A DNA stretch of 64,000 bases. Source: an uncultured Gemmataceae bacterium (GTDB taxonomy: Bacteria; Planctomycetota; Planctomycetia; Gemmatales; Gemmataceae). The notes under the pieces are model-generated. The model had not been told where the DNA came from and did not search any database. It was given only the letters and a program-made list of their open reading frames with translations. Positions 13,963-24,500 of the stretch are shown in pieces. The stretch is from the NCBI GenBank assembly GCA_937923405.1, contig CALDUY010000018.1, positions 1-64,000 on the forward strand, given 5' to 3'. Within the stretch, counting starts at the first letter, position 1. Every line of letters starts with the position of its first letter. The translations under genes and the position numbers were made by a program.

Positions 13963-16900
13963 ATGGCTTCTCGGGACAACGTTGTGCCCCCACTGACTCT
14001 GGCCGCCTCGCCGCTTCCTGGAATCGACGAGTTGGAACTGCTCGCCGCTGTCGCCCGCGCCGGGGAATTGCCGATTCTCGATGCGGCTGGTCCTGCGTCA
14101 GCGGAGAAGCTGGATGCTCGCATTGTCGCCCTGCGTACCACTGGAGCGCCTTCGATCGGGCTGCGCGTCGATGCCTGGACTCCTCCCTGGACGCAGCCGG
14201 TCGATCTGCTCTTGTTGGCTGGCGAGTGCAACGCCCTGGCCGACACCGTCGTTCGGCTGCGGCCCCTGGCCAAGCAGCTCTTTCGTGAGGTGATCTCGCA
14301 AGCTGAGGCCGAGGCCGCTCTCGCCGTTGGAGTCGATGGCTTGCTGATACGCGGCAATGAGTGCGGCGGTCGCGTCGGAACCGAGACGACGTTCGTACTG
14401 CTGCAACGGCTGGTCCGTCTCACCACGCTGCCGTTGTGGGTGCAAGGCGGTTTGTCTCCCAATACGCTGGCGGCATGTGTCGTCGGCGGAGCCACGGGAG
14501 CCGTTCTCGACAGTCAGCTCGCCCTGGCCGACGAGGTCGATCTGCCCGAGCCGCTGCGTGGACTGCTTCAGGCCATGGACGGTACCGAGACGCTCTGTCT
14601 GGGCGAGTCGCTGGGCCGAGGCTACCGCGTGCATCGGTTGCGTGGCAGCTCAGCAATTCGTGAGTTATTGGATCTGGAATCTCGCCAAGGTGATGCAGAC
14701 GGCTTCGCGCGGTGCTTGGCGGAGGTGCTCGCTGCTCGCTCGTCCTCCTCACCCCAACCCCCTCTCCCCCAAGGTAGAGGGAAAATGGAGGAGTTCTCCT
14801 CACCCCTAACCTCCGTCTTTCCAACAGAGGGGCAGGCGGATCAGAAGGACGAGACGCTCTGGCCGATCGGTCAGGAAGGGGCATTTGCGGCTCGGCTAGC
14901 GGCCAAGTATCGCAACATCGCCGCCATCTTTCGTGCTTATCGCGCCGCTGTCGTCGACAATCTACGCCTCAGTGCTGCTTCTCCGCCATTAGTCGAGGGC
15001 AGCCCGTTGGCTCAGACGCTGGGCACTCGCTATCCGATCGTGCAGGGGCCGATGACCCGGGTCAGCGACGTGGCTCCGTTTGCCGACGCTGTAGCTCGTG
15101 GCGGGGCGCTACCGTTTTTGGCTCTGGCTCTGCTGCGTGAGCCGGACGCTCGCCAGTTGTTGGAAGAGACCAAGGCTCTGCTGGGCGAGCGCCCCTGGGG
15201 CGTGGGGATTCTGGCGTTCATTCCCAAAGAGTTGCGCGACGAACAGACCCGCGCCGTGCTGGCGGTCAAGCCGAGGTTTGCCATCCTTGCCGGAGGACGG
15301 CCTGATCAGGCCCGTGAGTTGGAAACTGCCGGCGTCACCACGTTCCTGCACACGCCGTCGCCTCGGCTGCTGGAGATGTTTCTCAAAGACGGCGCGAGGC
15401 GGTTCGTCTTCGAGGGGCGAGAGTGTGGCGGGCACGTCGGACCACTCTCCAGCTTTGTACTCTGGGACAGCGTGTTGGACGTGCTGCTGCGCTTTCGTCA
15501 GACAAACAGCGAGCCAATCGACGTACTGTTCGCCGGCGGCATTCACGATGCCCGGTCGGCGGCGATGGTCTCGGCGTTGGCGGCACCAGCGGTCGCGGCC
15601 AACATTCGCGTCGGCGTGTTGATGGGCACGGCCTACCTGTTCACCCGCGAGGCTGTCGCCTCGGGAGCGATCGTGCCGACGTTTCAGCAATTCGCTCTGG
15701 AGTGTCGTGACACCGTCTTGCTCGACGCTCAGGGCGGCCATGCCATCCGCTGCGTGCCGACCGAGTATGCTAAAGAGTTTCACACTCTGAAAAGGCGTCT
15801 TTTGGCGCAGAATCTTTCTCCCCAGCAGACGCGTGAGAAACTCGAAGAAGTCAACATCGGTCGGTTACGCATCGCCTCTAAGGGGCTTCGTCGAACGGTT
15901 CCGCTGACGGATGGACCTCTCGCCGAGCGTGGCCGAGAGTCACACCTCGTCGCGGTCGCGGTCGAGGAGCAACGCCGCGAGGGGATGTACATGATCGGCA
16001 GCGTCGCTGCTTTGCACGAGCAATTGACAACCATCGACGAGTTGCATCACGAGGTCTCGGCTGGCTCTGCCGAGTGGTTGCGGCGTTTCCAAGCGGCCCC
16101 TCCACCGATCCTCTCCGAGGAGCCAATCGCCATCATCGGTTTCGCCTGCATCTTCCCGGATGCGGCCAACGTCGAGGAATACTGGTCGAACATCCTGCGG
16201 CTGCACAACGCCATCCGCGAGGTGCCGCCCGAGCGTTGGAAGACAGATCATTTCTACAATTCGGATCCGTCAATTCCGGATCGGGTGATTTCTAAGTGGG
16301 GCGGGTTCTTCGCGCCGGTCGCCTTTGATCCGATGCGATTCGGCATTCCGCCGGCTAGCATTCCGTCGATCGAGCCGATGCAACTGTTGGTGTTGGAGAA
16401 CTCGCGGCTGGCCCTGGAGCATGCCGGCTACGACAAACGCCCCTTGCCTCGGGAGCGGACGGCGGTCATCATCGGCGCGGGCGGCGGAGCCTGCGACCTG
16501 GGCTTGCAGTATCAGACGCGGGCGATGGTCGAACACTATCTGACCCAAGCAACAGACCTCGATCCTACCGCACGCGAGCAGGTCCTGCAGGGCCTGCGCC
16601 GACTGTTGCCGACGCTTACGGAAGACAGCTTCGCCGGCACCCTGTGCAACGTCGCCGCCGGTCGTGTGGCCAACCGCTTTGATCTGCGCGGGCCAAACTT
16701 CGCTGTCGATGCTGCTTGTGCCTCGTCATTGGCTGCCCTCGATATGGGCGTTCTGGAGTTGCGCCAGCGATCCAGCGATCTGGTGTTCCTCGGTGGCGGC
16801 GATGCCCAGATGAACATCTCCAGCTACCTGATGTTTTCCAAGACGCATGCCCTGTCGCCGCGCGGCCGGTGTCGCCCCTTCGACGCCAACGCCGACGGCA

Positions 16901-19900
16901 TCGCCATCAGCGAGGGACTGGCCGGCGTCCTGCTCAAACGGCTCGACGAGGCGATCCGCGACGGCGACCGCATCTTCGCCGTTATTCGGTCCATCGGTAG
17001 TTCCAGCGATGGCCGCGACAAGAGCATGACTGCTCCGTCTCTGTTTGGCCAGAAACGCACCCTGGAACGCGCGTATGCGGCTGAGGATCTCTCGCCGGCC
17101 ACCGTCGGACTGATCGAGGCCCACGGCACGGGCACGGTCGTCGGAGATCGCACCGAGTTACAGGCATTGTGCGAGGTGTTCGGTGAACACGGAGCCACCC
17201 CTCAATCCTGTGCTTTGGGATCGGTAAAGTCGCAGATTGGCCATACTAAGAACGGCGCGGGGTTAGCCGGACTGATCAAGGCGACCCTGGCCTTGCATCA
17301 TCGCACCTTGCCGCCGACTCTCGTCGAGGAGCCAAGCCCCGCCGTGCGTGATCGTTCCATTCCGTTTTATCTGAACACTCGACCGCGTCCGTGGTTCCAC
17401 ACCGGGCCGACGCCGCGGCGTGCCGGCATCAGTGCTTTCGGCTTCGGCGGGACCAATTTTCACGTCGTGCTGGAAGAGTATCCCGGGCATGCCGCTCCTC
17501 TCTCAGTGCGACCGTGCGAGCTGTACTGCTTCCGCGCTGCCAGTCGGGAGGAACTGGTGGCTCGTCTACAGGCGCTGGAACAACAGTTGGCCAACAGTCC
17601 GGGCCTTCGTGCCATCGACCTTGCCGCACTGCTGCAACGCGAAGCCGCCAAAGCCCGCGGGGACTGTCGGCTGGCGCTGGTGGCCGCCGATCGCGACGAC
17701 CTGCGCAAGCGGATGCGTGCCGCCGTCGAAACGCTGCAACAGAACCGCATCCCTAGCGCGGGGCCGATTTGCTACGCCGACGAACAGCGACGCGGCGAAC
17801 GCGGCCAGCTAGCGTTGCTGTTCCCCGGCCAAGGGTCGCAGTATCTGAACATGCTCGAAGAGCTCGCCCTGTACTTCCCAGTTGTCCGCGAGACGTTCGA
17901 GCAAGCCGACCGCCAATTAGCTGGCGTGTTGCCGGAGCCGTTGACACGCCTGGTGTTTCCCCCGCCCGCCTACACGCCCAGCGAGGAGTTCGAGCAACGG
18001 CAGCGACTGGATCAAACTTGGTTTGCCCAGCCGGCTCTGGGGGCTGCCGACTTCGCGATGTATCGCTTGTTACGTCAGTTGGGCGTAGAGGGCGATCATC
18101 TGGCCGGACACAGCTACGGCGAGTATGTCGCGCTGTGCGGCGCTGAAGTCATCTCCTTTGCCGATCTGCTAACTCTCTCGGAGTTGCGCGGACGGATCGT
18201 ACAGGAAACTCAGGGCTGCGAAGCCGTGGGCATGCTCGCTGTCCAAGCCTCGCTAGAGCAACTCAGCGAGATCTTGCATCAGGTGCCGCGCATCGGAGTG
18301 GCCGCCAGCAATGCTCCGGAACAAACGGTGCTGGGCGGCACTTCCGCCGCCATCGAGGAGGTCACGCCGCTGCTAGAGCGGGCCAAGATTGGCTACCAAC
18401 GCCTTGCCGTGTCCGCTGGCTTCCACATTCCCGAGGCACGGTCAGCGGCGCGACGCTTTGCTCAAGTGCTGGAAGGCATGGCGTTGGCCGCCCCGCGCCG
18501 CCTCGTCTGGTCCAATCGCACCACCAATGTCTATCCACACGATGCCCCGTCGATGCGTCGCTTGCTGGAGGAGCATCTCACCGAGCCGGTCCGCTTCCGG
18601 GCACAGCTCGAAGCCATGCGCCAAGCGGGCTGTCGAACCTTCGTCGAGGTCGGTCCTGGACAGGTGCTGTCGGGCCTGGTTCGCTTGACGCTGGGTGAGG
18701 AGGTGCAAGTCATCACAACCAATCGGCGCGGCCCCTCTGGAGCGATGGCCTGCTTCCTGGAAGCGGTGGGTCGGCTGTGGACCCTGGGTTTCTCGGTTCG
18801 CGTGGATCGACTTTTCCAAAATTGCGATCTTAAAACTCTAGAGTTGTCCGATCTGGGGCGAGGCGAGCCACCCCTGCCGCCGACTACCTGGATGGTGGAT
18901 GGTGGAACGGCGCGACCGTTGAAGGAACACGCGGCTCCCAAACCGCTGGCCCAGCCCAACCCCAAAGCCGCTCCGACGCCGACTTCGCCTACTCCGCCCG
19001 TGATACCGCCTGCCGCCCCTGGAGCCTCGCCGAAACTTGCGTCCGTAGCACCCCCCGCGCCGACTCCGACGCCTCCGCTTGCAACCACCCCCAGCCAGCC
19101 ACCCTCACCGCCGACCTACAACATGGCTTCCCCCGTTCCCCCACACGCTTCAGGTTCCGCCTCTCCCGCCGCTGAGGTGCTGAACGCCTTCCAAACGACA
19201 ATGCGGCACTTCCTTGACTATCAGGCCAAGTCGCAGGAGCAACGCCAGGTACTGATGCAGCAGTTTTTGCAAACGCAGGCGAGCATCGTTCAGGCGTTTC
19301 TCACTGGGCAACCTGTGGCCTTGCCGACCGTCCCGCCACCGCCCGTGGCCCTGCCACCGATGCCGGTGCAGCCAATCTCGATGCAGCCGATGCAGACGCC
19401 ATCGGTGGTTGCCGCCGAGCCGCTTCCGATGCAGACCGTGACGCCGACTGTGGTCGAAGCCGTCCCCTCGCCGTCCGTCGAACCAGCGGCTCCAACCTCG
19501 GCCACCACACCCAACGAGCTGCTGGCTCTGTCGCCCCAACAACGCGCCGAGAAACTGCAAACCCTGTTGCTCGATTTGGTCAGCGAACGGACCGGCTATC
19601 CGCAAGAGATGCTCGAACTCGACCACAACATGGAGGCCGACTTGGGCATCGACTCGATCAAACGCACGGAAATTTTCGGCGGATTGCGCGATCGACTCGG
19701 CTTCTCTGGTGAGCAGTACGAGAACGAAGAATACTACCTCAAGCTCGGCAAACTGCGAACCCTCCGCGAGGTGCTGACCTGGTTGAACGAGGAAACCTCG
19801 GGGGGAGCGATGGCTCAACTGGAAGCCCCCCTCGCCGAGGAACGGAAGTTGCCCCAGCTTGCTCACTTCAATGGAACCAACGGGCAGGTGCCGAAGACGC

Positions 19901-21519
19901 ATCCGGCGATGCGCTTCACCTTGGAGGTGCGCCCCGCACCATTACTCGATGGCCAAAAACGGCCGCCGCGCTCTCGGGAGGTCATCCTGGTGACCGACGG
20001 TCCCACGGGACGAGCACGCACCTTGTTTTCTCTGCTTCGCGGCCTGGATTACGACCTGGCTTTTGTTCGACACGGTTCGACGGGGAAGCGGCACGGAGCC
20101 GGCAACTACGAGGTCGATTTGCTCTCCGCCGAGGGGATGAAGCAGCTTCGCGCCTGGATCGAGCAAGATCACGGTACTCTGACGGCGGTCTGTCATCTGT
20201 TGCCGCTCGACCCAGCCCCGGAGGTCGAGCCGTCGCGGTGTCTGGAAGTGCGCAGTCTGTTCCATCTGCTGACCACGTTTGGCCTGGATCTGGTCAAGGC
20301 CAAGGGCACCGTACTGGGGGTGACCGGTTGCGGCGGAGCCTTCGGGGTTGGCGAAGCGATCGACGACTTCCGCCCAGGAGTGACGGCGCTATTTGGCTTT
20401 CTCAAGTCGCTGGCCCGAGAATGGCAGGATGTTCACGTCAAGTTGATCGACACCTATAAGGATATTGACGATCCTCAATTGCTCGGATTGATCGTCACGG
20501 AGTTTCAGACTACCGATCGCAAGGTGGAAGTCGGCTATGGCCGCGAGGGCCGCCAGGTGATCGAGGTACAGGCCGAACCGGTGCAGCGGTCGCCCGAACC
20601 GATGATCGAACTCGATGCCGACTCGGTCGTGCTGCTCTTGGGCGGAGCGCGAGGCATCACCGCAGCCATCGCCTTGGCCCTGGCTCGTCGCTATCACTGT
20701 CGCTTGGTGTTGGTGGGACGCTCGTCGCTGCCCCAGCCCGAGGACGACGAGACACGCGGGATCGACAATCCCTCGGAACTGAAGCGCTTGCTCGCCGATC
20801 GTCGCCGCCGACGTGGCGAGGTGGTCATGCCGGCAGTCGTCGAGAGCGAGTTCAAGGCGACACTAGCCGCCCGCGAATTGCGAACCAGTCTCGATCAACT
20901 CACTGCTCTGGGAGTGCCCCTGGAGTATCATTCGCTCGATGTACGCCAGGATGACGCCTTTTCCGCTCTGCTAAGGAGTCTTTATCAGAAGTATGGCCGA
21001 CTCGACGGCGTGGTGCATGCCGCCGGTCTGTTGGGTGACAGTCTGCTACTGGGCAAGACAGCAGACGGTTTTGACCGCATCTTCGATACCAAAGTGAAGC
21101 CGGCTCTGACGCTGGTTCGGGAACTGCACGCCGAATCGTTGAAGTTTCTGGTGTTCTTCTCGTCGGTCTCGGCGCGGTTTGGCAACATCGGGCAGACCGA
21201 CTACGCCGCCGGCAACGAGTTTTTGAACAAGCTCGCTGGCCGGCTGGATCGGCAGTGGGTCGGTCGCGTGGTCAGCATCGGCTGGGGACCGTGGGACGAG
21301 GTCGGCATGGCTCGTCCGGAGAAGATGAGCCCCGAGTATCTCGCCGCCGTCGGCTTTGCTCATATGCCCGTGGCCGAAGGCTGTGAAATGTTCCTAAATG
21401 AGATCGCTTATGGATGCAAAGGCGATCCGGAAGTGTTGATCTTCACGCCGCAGGGCGACGGCCCCAGTGAGGATTCCTATTCGGAGGCGCAGTTCTACCT
21501 GCGAGCCGGCAAACGATGA
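13963..21519 (+). CDS. Pfa-like multidomain synthase: NMO-NMO-KS-AT-ACP-KR
   Basis: A 2518-residue iterative type I synthase related to PfaA with PfaD-like enoyl reductases fused in front. Order by residue: a first NMO-like TIM barrel (about 15-240, motif ECGGRVG), a repeat-derived linker (about 261-292), a second NMO-like barrel (about 340-690, motif ECGGHVG), a ketosynthase (about 719-1178, Cys 919 in DAACASS, then EAHGTGTVVGD and IGHTKNGAG), an acyltransferase (about 1281-1590, Ser 1384 in GHSYGEY, His in AGFHIPEA), a Pro-rich linker, one acyl carrier protein (Ser 1898 in LGIDSIKR) and a ketoreductase (about 2221-2460, GGARGIT, Ser/Tyr/Asn in FSSVS and DYAAGNEF). Chain-building and reducing parts look active. 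It ends in an ATGA overlap with the partner gene. The product is probably a long-chain or polyunsaturated lipid or polyketide, by inference. The start is the first ATG giving a protein-like N-terminus. Confidence 0.9.
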   Translation: MASRDNVVPPLTLAASPLPGIDELELLAAVARAGELPILDAAGPASAEKLDARIVALRTTGAPSIGLRVDAWTPPWTQPVDLLLLAGECNALADTVVRLRPLAKQLFREVISQAEAEAALAVGVDGLLIRGNECGGRVGTETTFVLLQRLVRLTTLPLWVQGGLSPNTLAACVVGGATGAVLDSQLALADEVDLPEPLRGLLQAMDGTETLCLGESLGRGYRVHRLRGSSAIRELLDLESRQGDADGFARCLAEVLAARSSSSPQPPLPQGRGKMEEFSSPLTSVFPTEGQADQKDETLWPIGQEGAFAARLAAKYRNIAAIFRAYRAAVVDNLRLSAASPPLVEGSPLAQTLGTRYPIVQGPMTRVSDVAPFADAVARGGALPFLALALLREPDARQLLEETKALLGERPWGVGILAFIPKELRDEQTRAVLAVKPRFAILAGGRPDQARELETAGVTTFLHTPSPRLLEMFLKDGARRFVFEGRECGGHVGPLSSFVLWDSVLDVLLRFRQTNSEPIDVLFAGGIHDARSAAMVSALAAPAVAANIRVGVLMGTAYLFTREAVASGAIVPTFQQFALECRDTVLLDAQGGHAIRCVPTEYAKEFHTLKRRLLAQNLSPQQTREKLEEVNIGRLRIASKGLRRTVPLTDGPLAERGRESHLVAVAVEEQRREGMYMIGSVAALHEQLTTIDELHHEVSAGSAEWLRRFQAAPPPILSEEPIAIIGFACIFPDAANVEEYWSNILRLHNAIREVPPERWKTDHFYNSDPSIPDRVISKWGGFFAPVAFDPMRFGIPPASIPSIEPMQLLVLENSRLALEHAGYDKRPLPRERTAVIIGAGGGACDLGLQYQTRAMVEHYLTQATDLDPTAREQVLQGLRRLLPTLTEDSFAGTLCNVAAGRVANRFDLRGPNFAVDAACASSLAALDMGVLELRQRSSDLVFLGGGDAQMNISSYLMFSKTHALSPRGRCRPFDANADGIAISEGLAGVLLKRLDEAIRDGDRIFAVIRSIGSSSDGRDKSMTAPSLFGQKRTLERAYAAEDLSPATVGLIEAHGTGTVVGDRTELQALCEVFGEHGATPQSCALGSVKSQIGHTKNGAGLAGLIKATLALHHRTLPPTLVEEPSPAVRDRSIPFYLNTRPRPWFHTGPTPRRAGISAFGFGGTNFHVVLEEYPGHAAPLSVRPCELYCFRAASREELVARLQALEQQLANSPGLRAIDLAALLQREAAKARGDCRLALVAADRDDLRKRMRAAVETLQQNRIPSAGPICYADEQRRGERGQLALLFPGQGSQYLNMLEELALYFPVVRETFEQADRQLAGVLPEPLTRLVFPPPAYTPSEEFEQRQRLDQTWFAQPALGAADFAMYRLLRQLGVEGDHLAGHSYGEYVALCGAEVISFADLLTLSELRGRIVQETQGCEAVGMLAVQASLEQLSEILHQVPRIGVAASNAPEQTVLGGTSAAIEEVTPLLERAKIGYQRLAVSAGFHIPEARSAARRFAQVLEGMALAAPRRLVWSNRTTNVYPHDAPSMRRLLEEHLTEPVRFRAQLEAMRQAGCRTFVEVGPGQVLSGLVRLTLGEEVQVITTNRRGPSGAMACFLEAVGRLWTLGFSVRVDRLFQNCDLKTLELSDLGRGEPPLPPTTWMVDGGTARPLKEHAAPKPLAQPNPKAAPTPTSPTPPVIPPAAPGASPKLASVAPPAPTPTPPLATTPSQPPSPPTYNMASPVPPHASGSASPAAEVLNAFQTTMRHFLDYQAKSQEQRQVLMQQFLQTQASIVQAFLTGQPVALPTVPPPPVALPPMPVQPISMQPMQTPSVVAAEPLPMQTVTPTVVEAVPSPSVEPAAPTSATTPNELLALSPQQRAEKLQTLLLDLVSERTGYPQEMLELDHNMEADLGIDSIKRTEIFGGLRDRLGFSGEQYENEEYYLKLGKLRTLREVLTWLNEETSGGAMAQLEAPLAEERKLPQLAHFNGTNGQVPKTHPAMRFTLEVRPAPLLDGQKRPPRSREVILVTDGPTGRARTLFSLLRGLDYDLAFVRHGSTGKRHGAGNYEVDLLSAEGMKQLRAWIEQDHGTLTAVCHLLPLDPAPEVEPSRCLEVRSLFHLLTTFGLDLVKAKGTVLGVTGCGGAFGVGEAIDDFRPGVTALFGFLKSLAREWQDVHVKLIDTYKDIDDPQLLGLIVTEFQTTDRKVEVGYGREGRQVIEVQAEPVQRSPEPMIELDADSVVLLLGGARGITAAIALALARRYHCRLVLVGRSSLPQPEDDETRGIDNPSELKRLLADRRRRRGEVVMPAVVESEFKATLAARELRTSLDQLTALGVPLEYHSLDVRQDDAFSALLRSLYQKYGRLDGVVHAAGLLGDSLLLGKTADGFDRIFDTKVKPALTLVRELHAESLKFLVFFSSVSARFGNIGQTDYAAGNEFLNKLAGRLDRQWVGRVVSIGWGPWDEVGMARPEKMSPEYLAAVGFAHMPVAEGCEMFLNEIAYGCKGDPEVLIFTPQGDGPSEDSYSEAQFYLRAGKR
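14745..14835. repeat. In-frame family D repeat in synthase linker
   Basis: CTCACCCCAACCCCCTCTCC is followed by CCCAAGGTAGAGGG and a second CTCACCCC block. This matches the dispersed CCCCTCTCCC/GGGAGAGGGG palindrome seen at 8090. It encodes the Ser/Pro-rich SSSSPQPPLPQGRG and about 15 further residues, exactly between the two NMO-like domains. Confidence 0.6.
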
Positions 21520-24500
21520 CGACTGCCGCCGAGCCGATCGCCATTGTTGGCATGCAGTGCCTGTACCCCGGAGCCGCCAACCTCGAAGCCTACTGGAGCA
21601 ACCTCGTTCGTGGGGTCGATGCTGTCCGTGAGGTGCCACCTTCACGCTGGCGGGCCGAGGAGTACGACCGCATCCACGCTCGCCGGGGTGGCTTCCTCGA
21701 AGGGTTGACTCAGTTTGACCCGCTGGAATACGGCATCATGCCCGCCGCCGTGCAGGACGGCGACCCGGAACAATTTCTGGTCTATGCCGTGGTGCATGGA
21801 GCCTTGCGCGACATGCAGCGCGGTCGGCACTTCCGCGCGACCGGGGTGGCTTCGCCGCCTTCGCCGCAACTGACCGACCTGCCCGCCCGCGCTGAGGTCG
21901 TCATCGGGCGAGGCGGCTACAACGGCAACACCATCGAGGCCGCCTATCTGTTGATGGAGTTCGTCAACCAGGTGGGCGAGCTGCTCAGCGCGATCGTTCC
22001 CGACTGCTCCCCACAAAAGAGAATCGAGATCCGCAAACTGCTAGCAACGGCTTTTCCCAAGGCTCCCACCACGGAGATGCTCGCCTCATCGATTCCCAAC
22101 CTAACTTCCGGCCGCATCGCCAATCGTCTGGATTTTCAGGGCGGCAACTTTACCGTCGATGCCGCCTGTGCCTCGGGGTTGATTGCCACCGATCTGGTGA
22201 TACGCGCTTTGCGTGAACGTCGCGCCGACCTGGGCATCGCCGCCGCCGTCCATCTGGTGCAGAAGCCGTACTTCTGGTTTGCCTTCGAGCTGTTGCATGC
22301 CCTGTCGCCCTCGGGCCGATGCAGCGCCTTTAGCCGTGCCGCTGATGGGCTGGTCATCGGTGAAGGAGTCGGCGCGATTGTGCTAAAACGGCTGGACGAT
22401 GCTCAACGGGACGGCGACCGAATCTACGCCGTCCTTCGCGCCGTCGGCACGGCCAGCGACGGCAAAGCAATGGGCCCGCTCACACCGCGTCTCGAAGGGC
22501 AGGTGCTGGCTCTGCGGCGCGCCTATCAGGAATGCGGTGTCGATCCGGCCACGGTCGGCCTAATCGAAGGGCACGGTACGGCTATGCCTGTGGGCGATCA
22601 GACCGAGATCGCCACCTTGCACACGGTGTTCGGCAAGGAGGGGTATCCCGCTGTCGCCCTAGGATCGGTCAAGTCGATGCTGGGGCACCTGATGCCGGCG
22701 GCAGGGATGGCCGGACTCATCAAGACCGCCTTGGCTGTGTATCATCGCACCCTGCCACCGACCTTGCACGTCGAGGAGGTGCATCCGGAGTTGCGCGACA
22801 GCCGACTGTACGTCAACACCAAGACGCGGCCGTGGATCTTGCCCACCGAGCAGATTCGCCGAGCTGGAGTCAACGCCTTCGGATTCGGCGGCATCAACAC
22901 GCATGCCGTGCTAGAGGATTTGCCCCATGACGGACCGCGAGAGTCGCTGACACCGCGTTCCTGCGAACTGTTCGTGCTGTCGGCTCCGACACGGGCCGCG
23001 TTGGAAGCACAACTCGAGCACTGGCGGGACTCCCTTAGCTCGCTGGCCGAGGCTTCTCTGCGTGACCTTTGCTACACCGTTAGTCGCCGAGTACAAGCCG
23101 AGCATCCGGTGCGTCTGGCCGTGGTGGCTCGCGACGTGGCCCAGCTGCGTACTCGACTGGATCAAGCGCGCAACCGCCGGGAACCGCGCTGGCACGAAGA
23201 CGCCGGATTGGCGTTCTCCGAGTCGCCCTACCCGGGGAAGCTGGCCGTCCTCTTTCCGGGGCTGGCGTTTCCCGGCTTGGCCGCCGGCTACACCGATCGA
23301 CTCGGCGAACTGTGTCTACACTTCCCCGAGCTACGCGAATATATCGATATTGCAGATGCTTATTCTCCTATTATTGAATCCCAGCTCGGCTATCCGTTGC
23401 GGCATCAATTTTTCCCGCCTCCGCTTTCAGACGCGGCGACTCTGGCCAAACTGGAACGCGAACTGATCTGGTCGAAGCGCACGCCGTTGGGCCAGATGTA
23501 CGTTGCGCTGGCCGGCTGGCATCTCTTGCGAGCGATGGGCTTCCGCGTCGAGGCGCTGGCCGGCTTCTCGATGGGCGAGTGGGCCGCTCTTGCCGCTGCC
23601 GAGGTACTCTCTCAAGACGACCTGCGATCGATGCTCGGGATCTGGCAGTCGTTGGGCGACGTGCCGGAGCAGCTCACCGGCATTTGGGGCATGGTCGGCA
23701 CCAATGCCCAGCGCGTTGAGGCGATCCTGGCCCAGCTGCCCGGAACGGCGGCCATCATCATGGACCCGTCGCCGACCCAGACCTTCTTCGCTGGCGAGGT
23801 GGACACTGTTCGCGCTGCTCTGGAAACCCTGCGCCAGCAGGGCATCTTCGTGCAGGAGATTCCCTTTCCGGCCATTCACACACCGCTCGCCGCCTCCATC
23901 GTCGATGGACTACGCGCGATGAAGTCGGCGATGCCGGCGCATCCGCCCCGCGCGCGCGTCTACTGCGGCATGAACGGCCAACCTTACCCCGACGATCCCG
24001 ATGTGATCCGCGACTGGCTCATCGACAGCTTCCGCGAACCGCTACGCGGCAAAGACACCATCCGCAACATGTATCATCAGGACGGCGTGCGTATCTTTAT
24101 CGAGGTCGGCATCGGCGGGCGTTCGCCGCAGAGCTTGGCCCGCATCCTCGACGATGTTCCGCACGTCGCCGTTGCCATCGATTCACGCGGCACCAGCGGC
24201 CTGGAGCAGTTTCTTCAGATGCTTGGTCGACTCTTCGTCCTCGGGGTGCCGTTCGATCTGGGCTACTTGTATCGCACGCGCCCCTGCCGTGAGGTGGAGC
24301 TGGGTAAGCCGCCGACCGTCTCGCGGACCAGTCTGCAACTCGACCTGGCCCATCCGCGCGCCCGAGTGCCAGCCGAATCGGTGGCGCGATTGCGTGAGCT
24401 GCTCCAAATCGAACGACCAGCTCCGCCCCCCAAAGCCGCCGTGACCGCCGTCTCCAGCCTGCCGCCGCACCCCGTCACTGAAGTGATGGCGACGATGCAA

